Origin: Paenibacillus pinisoli
Lineage (GTDB): Bacteria > Bacillota > Bacilli > Paenibacillales > Paenibacillaceae
Reading direction: 5' to 3'
DNA length: 64,000 bases
Assembly (NCBI RefSeq): GCF_003605435.1
Contig: NZ_QXQB01000001.1
Location: 992,001 to 1,056,000 of the forward strand
Shown: piece by piece, positions 1-7,564 of the stretch
Layout: each line of letters opens with the position of its first letter
Position numbering within the stretch: position 1 is the stretch's first letter
The notes under the pieces: model-generated
What the model was told of the DNA's origin: nothing
Database searches by the model: none
What the model saw: only the letters and a program-made list of their open reading frames with translations
Position numbers and translations under genes: made by a program

Positions 1-277
1 ACAACCCGATCTGCTGAATCACATAACCGATGCTGCGGCGAAGCTCCGTCAGCGGCTGCTGCCGGATGTCCTTGCCGAAGAGCGAGATCGTGCCGGATGT
101 CGGCTCAATAATGCGGTTGACCATCTTGAGCAGCGTCGTCTTGCCGCAGCCCGACGCTCCCAGAATCGTAACGAATGAGCCCGACTCCACCGTCAGGCTC
201 GTCTCGTTCACGGATGGCTTTGGCGCTTTCGGAAATGTTTTGGTAACCCGGTCGAACACAATAGCTGCATCTGCCAT
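1..277 (-). CDS. ABC transporter ATP-binding protein, partial (probable ergothioneine importer ATPase, EgtV-like)
   Basis: This is the N-terminal 92 residues of an ABC ATPase; the rest lies beyond the window edge. A Walker A motif (GASGCGKTT, about residues 40-48) and a Q-loop region (VIQQIGL, about residues 86-92) are visible. The sequence is of the quaternary-amine (OpuCA/ProV-like) type. The ATG lies 78 nt after the stop of the upstream binding-protein gene. By family it would energise the permease and lipoprotein just upstream. OpuCA-type ATPases usually serve glycine betaine or choline, and the related EgtV serves ergothioneine. The operon context favours ergothioneine, but the partial sequence alone cannot decide. 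C-terminal CBS domains, if any, are not visible. Confidence 0.85.
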   Translation of the reverse strand, partial: MADAAIVFDRVTKTFPKAPKPSVNETSLTVESGSFVTILGASGCGKTTLLKMVNRIIEPTSGTISLFGKDIRQQPLTELRRSIGYVIQQIGL

Positions 278-303
278 GTATGATCCCCTCTCCATCACAG
301 GAA

Positions 304-335
304 GGGGCTTCCCCTATTTGACAGGAAGAAGCCCC
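304..335 (-). other. Intra-operon hairpin between binding protein and ATPase genes
   Basis: An 8-bp perfect inverted repeat (GGGGCTTC / GAAGCCCC) lies in the gap between the lipoprotein stop and the ATPase start. No T-run follows it on the minus strand, so it is not a classical terminator. Such hairpins often stabilise the upstream mRNA or partly attenuate, giving more binding protein than ATPase. That role is inference. Confidence 0.45.
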
Positions 336-354
336 GCCGCCTCCGCGGCCCCGA

Positions 355-1251
355 TTATTTCAACAAGCCTTGCTCTTGAAGGAACGCTTTTGCTACGTCC
401 GCATATTCCTTCTTGTCAATGTCGACCCGAGCGTTCAGCTTCTGCACAGTCTCATTGTCCAGCTTAGCCGATACTTCGTTCAGCGCTTTAGCAATTTCAG
501 GATCCTTCTCGTTCAGGTCGCCGCGAATAACCGGGGCTACAAAGTACGGGGGCCAGAACTTGCCGTCATCCTCCAGGAGCACGAGATCCGGATTCGTCAG
601 ATCGCCATCTGTCGTAAAGCCGACTGTTACATCCGCTTCTCCGTCCAGAATAACGCGATACTTGATGCCGTAGTCGAACAGCTTGATGCTTTTGAAGTCC
701 ATTTTGCCATAGAAGTCGTTAAGGCCTTTCAGACCGTCCTCGCGCTCCTCGAACTCCGGCACGGCTGCCAGATTCAGCTCGGAAGCCAGCTTAGGCAGAT
801 CGGAAATTTTGTACAGATTGTATTTCTCGGCAACCGCCTTCGTCGTCACCAGGCCTTGGGAATCGTTCGCATCGGTCGGCTCCAGCCAGATCAGGTTGAA
901 CTTCTCCTTGTAGCCTTGGGATACTTCGTCGTAGACCGCTTGAGCGTCCGATTGAGGCGGCAGCTCCAGGACGTTGATCAAGCCAGTACCCGTATATTCG
1001 GGATAAAAGTCGATATCGCCTTTCTTAAGCGCTTCATGCGCGACGAGCGTACCGCCGAGATTCAGCTTGCGGTCTACCTTGTAGCCTTTGCTCTCCAAAG
1101 CCAGCGCGTACATCTCGCCCAGAATAAGCGATTCCGTAAAGTTTTTCGAGCCCACCTTGACCGTTCCCTTGCCAGAGCCTCCGGAGCATGCGCTAAGCAG
1201 CAGCGCGGCGCCGATAATCATACTTGCCAGTGTCATCCATTTCTTCTTCAT
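355..1251 (-). CDS. ABC transporter substrate-binding lipoprotein, OpuAC/QAT family (probable ergothioneine binding)
   Basis: A 298-residue lipoprotein with a lipobox LSAC (Cys22) after a hydrophobic stretch, so it should be anchored outside the membrane. The body matches the OpuAC/ProX family for quaternary amines (KVGSKNFTES near the start, then a DFYPEYTGTG motif). I chose ATG 1251, preceded by GGAGAGGAGAACG, over an upstream start that would overlap the permease gene. OpuAC proteins bind glycine betaine, choline or carnitine, and the EgtU binding domain is of this type and binds ergothioneine betaine. Its place directly behind ergothioneine-type degradation genes suggests ergothioneine. 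Compatible-solute binding is the alternative. Confidence 0.85.
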   Translation of the reverse strand: MKKKWMTLASMIIGAALLLSACSGGSGKGTVKVGSKNFTESLILGEMYALALESKGYKVDRKLNLGGTLVAHEALKKGDIDFYPEYTGTGLINVLELPPQSDAQAVYDEVSQGYKEKFNLIWLEPTDANDSQGLVTTKAVAEKYNLYKISDLPKLASELNLAAVPEFEEREDGLKGLNDFYGKMDFKSIKLFDYGIKYRVILDGEADVTVGFTTDGDLTNPDLVLLEDDGKFWPPYFVAPVIRGDLNEKDPEIAKALNEVSAKLDNETVQKLNARVDIDKKEYADVAKAFLQEQGLLK

Positions 1252-1274
1252 GGTTAACGTTCTCCTCTCCACAT

Positions 1275-1916
1275 TCAACGCTGATATTTTGTTGCCGCTC
1301 TTTCGATTCCCGCAAAGCCGACCTCGGACAAGATTGCCAGCATCGCCACGGGAAGCGCACCTACCAACAATAAAGAAAAATTGTACATCCCAAGACCGTT
1401 AATGATGAAGGTGCCCAGTCCGCCGCCTCCGATGAATGCCGCAAGCGTCGCGCTAGCGATAACTTCGACAGCCGCCGTCTTCATGCCGGACAGCACTAAG
1501 GGCAGCGCCAGAGGAAGCTCAATTCTTCGCATGATCGCTCCCCCGCTCATGCCCATGCCGGAGGCCGCTTCAATAATGGATGGCTCGATTCCGCGAAATC
1601 CCATGTACGTGTTGATCAGGATCGGAGGACAAGCCAGCAGCGTCAGCGCGACAAGGGCGGGGGCAAACCCCGTGCCCATCAGCGGCAGGATAATGACTAG
1701 CACCGCGAGACTCGGAATAACCCGGAGAGAATTGAACAAGCCCATGATCGGTCCGGAAAGCCATTGCTTCTTCGCGCATACGATGCCAAGCGGCACGCAT
1801 AGGAATGCGGCGATGGCAAAGGCGTATAAGCTTATGCTGAGATGCACCCGGACAGCTTCCCAGAAGCGGTCGCCGTTCGCGAGCACATACTCATAGGCAC
1901 CGGTCAGAACCTCCAC
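1275..1916 (-). CDS. ABC transporter permease, quaternary-amine type (EgtU/OpuCB-like)
   Basis: A 213-residue integral membrane protein with about five hydrophobic segments and the BPD_transp_1 signature (EAASGMGMSG...ELPLALPLVLSG, about residues 117-144), which docks onto the ATPase. It starts with GTG behind GAGGGGG. Its stop is 23 nt from the start of the binding-lipoprotein gene. In some bacteria permease and binding domain are fused (EgtU); here they are separate polypeptides. The length fits OpuCB/OpuCD-type permeases. A good promoter and an inverted repeat lie directly upstream, so the transporter genes may be expressed apart from the catabolic genes. Confidence 0.88.
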   Translation of the reverse strand: MEVLTGAYEYVLANGDRFWEAVRVHLSISLYAFAIAAFLCVPLGIVCAKKQWLSGPIMGLFNSLRVIPSLAVLVIILPLMGTGFAPALVALTLLACPPILINTYMGFRGIEPSIIEAASGMGMSGGAIMRRIELPLALPLVLSGMKTAAVEVIASATLAAFIGGGGLGTFIINGLGMYNFSLLLVGALPVAMLAILSEVGFAGIERAATKYQR

Positions 1917-1942
1917 TCGATACCAACCCCCTCATCAAATTA

Positions 1943-1998
1943 TCATTAAACAATAATGAGTTACCAATATTATTAAACTATAAAACCAATTATGTCAA
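1943..1998 (-). promoter_or_regulatory. Candidate promoter and operator for the transporter genes
   Basis: On the minus strand there is TTGACA (1998-1993), a 17-nt spacer, and TAATAA (1975-1970). Just downstream, before the permease start, is a perfect inverted repeat TCATTA-N5-TAATGA (1943-1959). The layout suggests a sigma-A promoter with a repressor site over the early transcribed region. No cognate regulator is identifiable in the window. Confidence 0.55.
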
Positions 1999-2013
1999 TC
2001 GGAATTATGTATT

Positions 2014-3252
2014 TTATTCATTGGCGAGTATAATCAGCGTCTGCAAGAGTACGTTGGCGCCCGCCTCGCAATCCTCTGGCGAGCTCCATTCCGACGAGTG
2101 ATGGCTGATGCCATCCTTGGACCTGACGAGAATAAGGCCGATTGGAGCAACCGCGCTAATCGCAACTGCATCATGCCCGGCACCGCATACGATCGGAGAT
2201 GCAGCAATATTGGCGACGCGGCAGCCCTCCGTTATCGCATGTATGACCTTTTCCGAAGCAAGCACTGGCTCTCCTGCATCTGTCTGCCGGATAAGGACCT
2301 CAACTTTCCTGTCATTCCCATAAGCAATAGCTTGCTGCTCGATTTCCTTTGTCATGCGCTCCAGACAATTCCCGTCTTCGTGCCGGACATCAACCGTGAA
2401 CCTCGCTTCGCCCGGAATGGCATTGGCAGAGCCGGGCGCAACCCGCAGCTTGCCCACTGTGGCAACCCCGCCATGACTCAGCGCTGTCCGCTCAACAGCC
2501 AGCATTGCTTCAGCCGCAGCCAGCAGCGGATCCCTGCGCAGCGGCATCGGCGTCGTGCCCGCATGATCGGCCTGGCCCAGCATTCGGACGTCCAGCCAGC
2601 GGTGGCCGTAGATCGCCGTCGCGATGCCGACCGGCTCTCCGCGATGCTCCAGCGCTCTGCCCTGCTCGATGTGCAGCTCCACATAGGCGTGCACAGAGCC
2701 TTCTGGCCGCTTCGCCTTCCATGCCGATTCCGGCGGCAAGCTTGCATGCACCATCGCTTCCCTCAGCGTCACGCCGTTCTCATCCGTCAAGCCGAGCCAC
2801 TCGCTGCGCCAATCTCCAGCCATGGCGCGGCTGCCAAGGTAACCCGCTCCGAACCGCACGCCTTCCTCATCGGTAAAGCATACGATCTCAAGCGGCCGCT
2901 CATGCTCAATGCCTTGCTCCTTAATAGCGCGCAGCGCTTCAATGCCTCCCAGCACGCCCAAGGTTCCGTCGAATCGCCCCGCCGCATGGACGGTATCGAT
3001 ATGCGAGCCCGTTATAACTGCAGCGGCTTCGGGATGGCTTCCCTCCAGACGCCCAATCAGATTGCCCGCCTCGTCGCAGCGCACCTCCAGACCGGCTGCT
3101 TTCATTTGCGCGGCAACATAAGCTCTGCCTTCCAGCTCTTCAGCGCTAAGCGACAGTCTTGTCACGCCCCCGGAGCTGTCCGCTCCGATAGCCCCCAATT
3201 CCTCAATTGAGCGCCATAGTCTAGCACCCTGGACAGCATAACTAGAAGCCAT
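2014..3252 (-). CDS. M20-family N-carbamoyl-amino-acid hydrolase / allantoate amidohydrolase-like (copy 2)
   Basis: A metal-dependent amidohydrolase of the HyuC/AllC/beta-ureidopropionase group, 412 residues. Metal-ligand motifs are GSHIDT (His84), RFDG (Asp95) and TDEE (Glu129/130), with the LHIEQG motif and the NxxxG and HAGTTPMPLR dimer-domain motifs further on. ATG 3252 is preferred, with AGGGAG 11 nt upstream and an 11-nt overlap with the preceding gene. A longer start at 3384 would overlap that gene by 143 nt. In the proposed pathway this enzyme or its neighbour cleaves N-carbamoyl-L-glutamate to glutamate, CO2 and ammonia. Why two copies are present is unclear; different stereochemistry or different N-carbamoyl substrates are possible. 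Confidence 0.85.
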   Translation of the reverse strand: MASSYAVQGARLWRSIEELGAIGADSSGGVTRLSLSAEELEGRAYVAAQMKAAGLEVRCDEAGNLIGRLEGSHPEAAAVITGSHIDTVHAAGRFDGTLGVLGGIEALRAIKEQGIEHERPLEIVCFTDEEGVRFGAGYLGSRAMAGDWRSEWLGLTDENGVTLREAMVHASLPPESAWKAKRPEGSVHAYVELHIEQGRALEHRGEPVGIATAIYGHRWLDVRMLGQADHAGTTPMPLRRDPLLAAAEAMLAVERTALSHGGVATVGKLRVAPGSANAIPGEARFTVDVRHEDGNCLERMTKEIEQQAIAYGNDRKVEVLIRQTDAGEPVLASEKVIHAITEGCRVANIAASPIVCGAGHDAVAISAVAPIGLILVRSKDGISHHSSEWSSPEDCEAGANVLLQTLIILANE

Positions 3253-4519
3253 GCGAAGCCACGCTCCCTGCTTTTCGGTCATATGCCAGGAGAGAGCGGA
3301 ACAGCGCTTCTGTGCCGACGGCAACCTGCTCGTAATCGGTCCACTCCTCCGGACAATGGCTCCGTCCACCGCGGCTTGGCACAAAGATCATGCCAATAGG
3401 CGCAATCGCAGCCAACTGGTTCGCATCATGACCAGCACCGCTTGGCAGGCAGAGCGTGCCCGCAACTGCCGCGCAGCTTTGCTCGACTAGCGCTAGTACT
3501 TCGGGATCGACAAGCACCGGCTCCGATTGCGACAGCTTCTCGGAGTCCAGCCTCAAACCGCGGGCAACCGCAAGTCTCTTGGCTTCCTCGAAGAAGGCCT
3601 CATAGACCCTGGCGGATAACTCTGTTTCAAGCGAACGGATTTCCAGATCGAACGTCACGCGCCCCGGCACCACGTTGGAGGCATTCGGCTCATTCGCCAT
3701 TTTGCCGATCGTGCCGACCAGCCGCTCTCCATGCGCCTTGCAATGGCGCTCGAAGGCCAGGCCAATCTCGCAAAATCCGGCCAGCGCATCATGACGCAGC
3801 GGCATCGGCGTGGTGCCCGCATGATTCGGCGCGCCTTCAATCGCGAGCCTATAGCGGAGAATGCCGACTATTCCCGTCACGGCGCCAAGTGCAGCGCCGC
3901 TCTGCTCCAGCACAGGACCTTGCTCGATATGCAGCTCCAGATATAACGCAACCTCGCCCTTCTTCCTCGCCTCGCCAGCCATATCGGACACACGCCCGCC
4001 TTGCCGCTCGATCGCATCGCGAAGCACGATTCCCGACGGATCGGCCCGATCAAGCATCGTCTCATCAAGATGGCCGACCATCCCTCTGCTGCCGATAGTC
4101 GAGATGCCGAATTCGCTTGGCTCCTCCGCCGTAAAATCAACAATCTCCAGCGGATGCCGCAGCCGCCGGCCGCTCTCCAACAGCAATCGGGCGATCTCGA
4201 TCCCGGCAACGACGCCGATAATGCCGTCAAATCGCCCTCCGCCGGTAACTGTATCGGTATGCGAACCTACCATTATAGGGGGCAAACCATCCTCTAATCC
4301 CGACAGCCTGCCGATTAAATTCGAAGCCGCGTCAAGCCGAACGTCAAGACCCGCTATCCGCATCCGCTCCGTCAGCCACTTCCTGCTCTCCTCATACCAA
4401 GGGGTGAACGGCCTCCGCGTCCAGCCTGGCTTCGAGCTGTCTACAATCGCCGCCAACTCTTCAATATCCGATTGGATTCTCGCTGTATTCGGTTTAAATT
4501 CCTGTGCTCGCTCGCTCAT
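3242..4519 (-). CDS. M20-family N-carbamoyl-amino-acid hydrolase / allantoate amidohydrolase-like (copy 1)
   Basis: A 425-residue paralogue of the next gene in the operon. Ligand motifs are GSHTDT (His87), RFDG (Asp98) and TAEEPSEFG (Glu132/133). ELHIEQGPVLE and NHAGTTPMPLRHDA mark the family. ATG 4519 follows a strong GAGGAGGGGG site and lies 11 nt behind the hydantoinase stop, so the two are translationally linked. The family hydrolyses N-carbamoyl amino acids or allantoate. With a hydantoinase immediately upstream, N-carbamoyl-L-glutamate from hydantoin-5-propionate is the most likely substrate. It differs from copy 2 at many positions outside the motifs, so the duplication is not recent. 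Confidence 0.87.
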   Translation of the reverse strand: MSERAQEFKPNTARIQSDIEELAAIVDSSKPGWTRRPFTPWYEESRKWLTERMRIAGLDVRLDAASNLIGRLSGLEDGLPPIMVGSHTDTVTGGGRFDGIIGVVAGIEIARLLLESGRRLRHPLEIVDFTAEEPSEFGISTIGSRGMVGHLDETMLDRADPSGIVLRDAIERQGGRVSDMAGEARKKGEVALYLELHIEQGPVLEQSGAALGAVTGIVGILRYRLAIEGAPNHAGTTPMPLRHDALAGFCEIGLAFERHCKAHGERLVGTIGKMANEPNASNVVPGRVTFDLEIRSLETELSARVYEAFFEEAKRLAVARGLRLDSEKLSQSEPVLVDPEVLALVEQSCAAVAGTLCLPSGAGHDANQLAAIAPIGMIFVPSRGGRSHCPEEWTDYEQVAVGTEALFRSLLAYDRKAGSVASHGF

Positions 4520-4530
4520 CTGCCCCCTCC

Positions 4531-5895
4531 TCAGCGGTGCCTGGCCTTAATATAGATCCCTTGTCCCGGCTTGCCTGTAACCGCTCCTTGCTCATAGACA
4601 GACTCCCCTCGCAGAATTGTATGCGTAACCTTGCCGCGCATAACCATACCGTCGTAAGGACTCCAGCCTGCGCTCGATTGTCCCTTGGAGCCATCCATGA
4701 TCCAGGACGCTGCCGGATCAATAACGGCAAGATCCGCATCGTATCCCGCCGCAATCCGCCCTTTCCGATGGCCCAGCCCGAACACCTCGGCAGGCCGTTG
4801 GCAAAGCAGCCTCACCAGCTCTTGCATCGACAGCCGCCCTTTCGCTACGCCTTCGCTATAGATGACCGGCAGCAGCTGCTCAACGCCGGGCGCTCCCGAA
4901 GCATTTTTGAAAATATCAGGGTCCGACTTGCGTCCCGGGAGCCAAGGGGCATGGTCGGAGGTGATCATGTCGATCCGCCCCTCCGCTGCAAGCCGCCACA
5001 AGCCCTCGACATCTTCACTTGTGCGCAAAGGCGGGTTAATCTTTGCCTGTCCATGAAGGCGGACCATATCCGCTTCGCTTAGAGTCAAATAATGCGTGCA
5101 GGTCTCTGCGGTAACGGCCGCCCCCAACTCCCGGAACATCTCCGCCAGTCGGAAGATGCGCGGATAGGTGCAATGATAGAGATGCAGCTTGGCTCCTGTC
5201 TCATAAGCCAGCTCCATCACAGTTAGCGCTGCTGCCGATTCGCTGACCTTCGGGCGGCTATAGGCATGGGAGAGCGGATCATGTCCTTGCGCGGCATACT
5301 TGCCGATATACCGGCGGACGATTTCATCATTCTCGGCATGGACGCCAACAGGCACCCCAGTCTCCGCGATAACCGCGAAGGAATCAAGCAGCTGCCCGTC
5401 GTCAATGCGCGGAAAGCGGAACGAGTCCGTATTGAACATAGACACTTTGAATCCACAGGCGCCAGACTCCGCCAGCTGCCGGATATCGTCATAGCCGCCA
5501 TCTTTGTGAATTGTGGCCAGCATCGCCACATCGACGACAGCCTCCCGCTCCAGCCTTCCCCGCTTCTCCTCGAAAGCATCCAGCGTGCAGACCATGCCCG
5601 TCGCATCATACGGCATCTCGATGATTGTCGTAACGCCGCCGGCCGCCGCTGCGCTTGTCGCGCGGGTAAACCCTTCGTCCAGCGAGCTGTAGCAGTGGAC
5701 ATGGGCATCGATCGCTCCAGGCAGGACATAGCTTCCCTCTACATTCATCACTTGGTTCGCGAGTGCCGGTATGGACGAAGGCTCGCCTATTGCAGCAATT
5801 AAGCCATCCTTGATCCCTAGACAGGCATCATGCGCGATGCCGTCAGGCAGAACCAGATGGCCGATCAAGGCCAAATCATACAGCTTTTCCGACAT
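4531..5895 (-). CDS. Cyclic amidohydrolase (hydantoinase/allantoinase family), probable hydantoin-5-propionate hydrolase
   Basis: A 454-residue metal-dependent cyclic amidase. The dinuclear site is complete: DAHVH (His65, His67), a Lys150 in GFKVSMF able to be carbamylated, His186 (GVHAEND), His241 (LYHCTYP) and Asp314 (TSDHAPW). I chose ATG 5895, with GAGG 8 nt upstream; an upstream in-frame ATG at 5973 would intrude on the lyase leader and lacks a site. The family opens hydantoin, dihydropyrimidine or allantoin rings. Between a desulfurase-type DUF917 protein and carbamoylases, the expected reaction is hydantoin-5-propionate to N-carbamoyl-glutamate. Purine (allantoin) use is the main alternative, but the lyase and hydratase genes argue against it. 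Confidence 0.85.
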   Translation of the reverse strand: MSEKLYDLALIGHLVLPDGIAHDACLGIKDGLIAAIGEPSSIPALANQVMNVEGSYVLPGAIDAHVHCYSSLDEGFTRATSAAAAGGVTTIIEMPYDATGMVCTLDAFEEKRGRLEREAVVDVAMLATIHKDGGYDDIRQLAESGACGFKVSMFNTDSFRFPRIDDGQLLDSFAVIAETGVPVGVHAENDEIVRRYIGKYAAQGHDPLSHAYSRPKVSESAAALTVMELAYETGAKLHLYHCTYPRIFRLAEMFRELGAAVTAETCTHYLTLSEADMVRLHGQAKINPPLRTSEDVEGLWRLAAEGRIDMITSDHAPWLPGRKSDPDIFKNASGAPGVEQLLPVIYSEGVAKGRLSMQELVRLLCQRPAEVFGLGHRKGRIAAGYDADLAVIDPAASWIMDGSKGQSSAGWSPYDGMVMRGKVTHTILRGESVYEQGAVTGKPGQGIYIKARHR

Positions 5896-5988
5896 TTCCC
5901 CAACCTCGCTTTCTATTGCTTGCTTCAGACCGGCCGCAGTTCCAGACGTTTGCAAAAAAGTCCGGCCGCCCAATCGCTCCAGTATGCG

Positions 5989-7527
5989 CTACAGCGCAAA
6001 GCCGGCTCTGACTCTCCTGGCAGCTTCCTCAATATCGCGCGAAAGCGGACGGTCAGCCTTCAGCATTGGGATTACATTCCGAATGGATTGATAGATAAGT
6101 GCGGTTCCTTGTCCCAATGCGTCATGCGTCCCGCGCAGGTCAATCGCCTGCGCCGCATGCATCGCCTCCATGCCTAGCAGATAATAGAGACGCTCGGTGA
6201 TATCGCCGATCTTTCTTACGACAAGCGGCGTCTGATTGGCATGGTCCTCCATATCGCCCGCCAAGGGGAGATAGTCCGCCGATACCGGCTGGGACAGCCC
6301 TCGAATCTCGGCATCCAGCGATGCTATCGTCTTCTGCATCGTGCCGAAGGCAATCGTGCCGGCTGCCGGCGAGAGAAACCGGTTCAGCCCGGTAAAGACA
6401 GGAGAACCCAGACGGAGCGAACGATGGCTCGTTACCTTCGAGACATGGCTCATGGCGATGCCGACCATCTCCATCGCCAAGGTCCATGACGTAATGTCGA
6501 AGCTCGAGCTGGCGACAAGCCGCTCTTCGTCCAGCACCAGGCACGGATTATCCTCTGCGCCATTCATATGAATATGCAGCAGGCTCTCCGCGTAAGCGAT
6601 CGCGTCCCTGGCCGCGCCGTGCACATGGCAGGCGCTGCGGAAGCTCAGAGGATCCTGCAGCTTGCATGACCCGGTCGCAGCTGTTAACGTGCCGCCGGCC
6701 AGATATTGCCGCACATTAGCGGCGCTCTCCGCTGCACCCCGGAACGGCAGCAGCCTATGGACCGCCTCATCGAGCGGGCTGACTGTACCCTCGATCGCCT
6801 CCAGCGAGAAGGCCAGCACAGCGTCAGCCGAGTGCAGCAGCCGCTTGAGCTCGCCAAGCGCTAATGCGCCTGTGCCGACGGAAAGCGCATTCGAGCTGAC
6901 GATTGCCAGCGCATCCTTGCGCATGAGCTTAACAGGTGCAAGCCCGGCATCCGCCAGCGCTTGCGCGGCGGCGATCCGCTCCCCACGGAAGGACACCTCG
7001 CCTTCGCCAAGTACGGCAAGGCCGATATGGGAGAGGAGCGCAATATCGGCGGCGCCTACGGAGCCGCTCAGCGGAATGAGCGGCGAGATGCCCGCATTAA
7101 GCATATCCTTGTACAGCAACGGAACGGCTAGCTGGACGCCGGAGCTTCCGACCAGCATCGTGTTAAGCCGGACCAGCAGCACAGCTCTTGCCTGAATGTC
7201 TGATGCATAGGGACCGACTCCGGCAGCATGGGAATAGATCAAATTCCGATTGAAAGCCTCCTGCTCCGCAGCAGACACCTCTTGATCCTTATTCAGGCCG
7301 ACGCCGCGATTCAGCCCATAGATCGGAATGCCTTGATTCGCAAGCTCACCCAGCAGCTCGTAGCCCCGTTCAACCCGCTGTGCCGCTGCCTCGTCAATCT
7401 CGACGCGATAGCCCTCAGCAGCTACCAGCCGAACCGCTTCCAGCGTCAATTGGCTTCCGTCCAATACCACAGCGCGGCGGTCATCATCGATTCCGGCACC
7501 TGTCCCGGTCATGATGTGTTGTTCCAT
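5989..7527 (-). CDS. Histidine ammonia-lyase homologue lacking MIO, probable ergothionase (ergothioneine trimethylamine-lyase)
   Basis: This 512-residue protein belongs to the aromatic ammonia-lyase superfamily: YGLNRGVG (70-77, cf. HAL YGxNTGFG), GSVGAADIALLSHIG (155-169) and NGAEDNP. In true HAL the Ala-Ser-Gly of GSVGASGDLAPL cyclises to the MIO electrophile. Here that segment reads GSVG-A-A-D, one residue shorter and without Ser-Gly, so no MIO can form. The DNA reads cleanly through, so this is not a frameshift. Ergothionases eliminate trimethylamine, a good leaving group, from ergothioneine and use a different mode of substrate activation. That fits this change and the neighbours. AAGGAAGG precedes ATG 7527. 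Automatic annotation would probably say hutH, which I consider wrong. Confidence 0.82.
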   Translation of the reverse strand: MEQHIMTGTGAGIDDDRRAVVLDGSQLTLEAVRLVAAEGYRVEIDEAAAQRVERGYELLGELANQGIPIYGLNRGVGLNKDQEVSAAEQEAFNRNLIYSHAAGVGPYASDIQARAVLLVRLNTMLVGSSGVQLAVPLLYKDMLNAGISPLIPLSGSVGAADIALLSHIGLAVLGEGEVSFRGERIAAAQALADAGLAPVKLMRKDALAIVSSNALSVGTGALALGELKRLLHSADAVLAFSLEAIEGTVSPLDEAVHRLLPFRGAAESAANVRQYLAGGTLTAATGSCKLQDPLSFRSACHVHGAARDAIAYAESLLHIHMNGAEDNPCLVLDEERLVASSSFDITSWTLAMEMVGIAMSHVSKVTSHRSLRLGSPVFTGLNRFLSPAAGTIAFGTMQKTIASLDAEIRGLSQPVSADYLPLAGDMEDHANQTPLVVRKIGDITERLYYLLGMEAMHAAQAIDLRGTHDALGQGTALIYQSIRNVIPMLKADRPLSRDIEEAARRVRAGFAL

Positions 7528-7564
7528 GCGAGCACCTTCCTTGATGTCATTCTGCCAGTCTTGC

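Noticed and set aside
3253..3384. Longer N-terminus for the second carbamoylase
   Set aside because: It would overlap the preceding gene by 143 nt, and the ATG at 3252 has its own ribosome site. The extra residues do not resemble the family.
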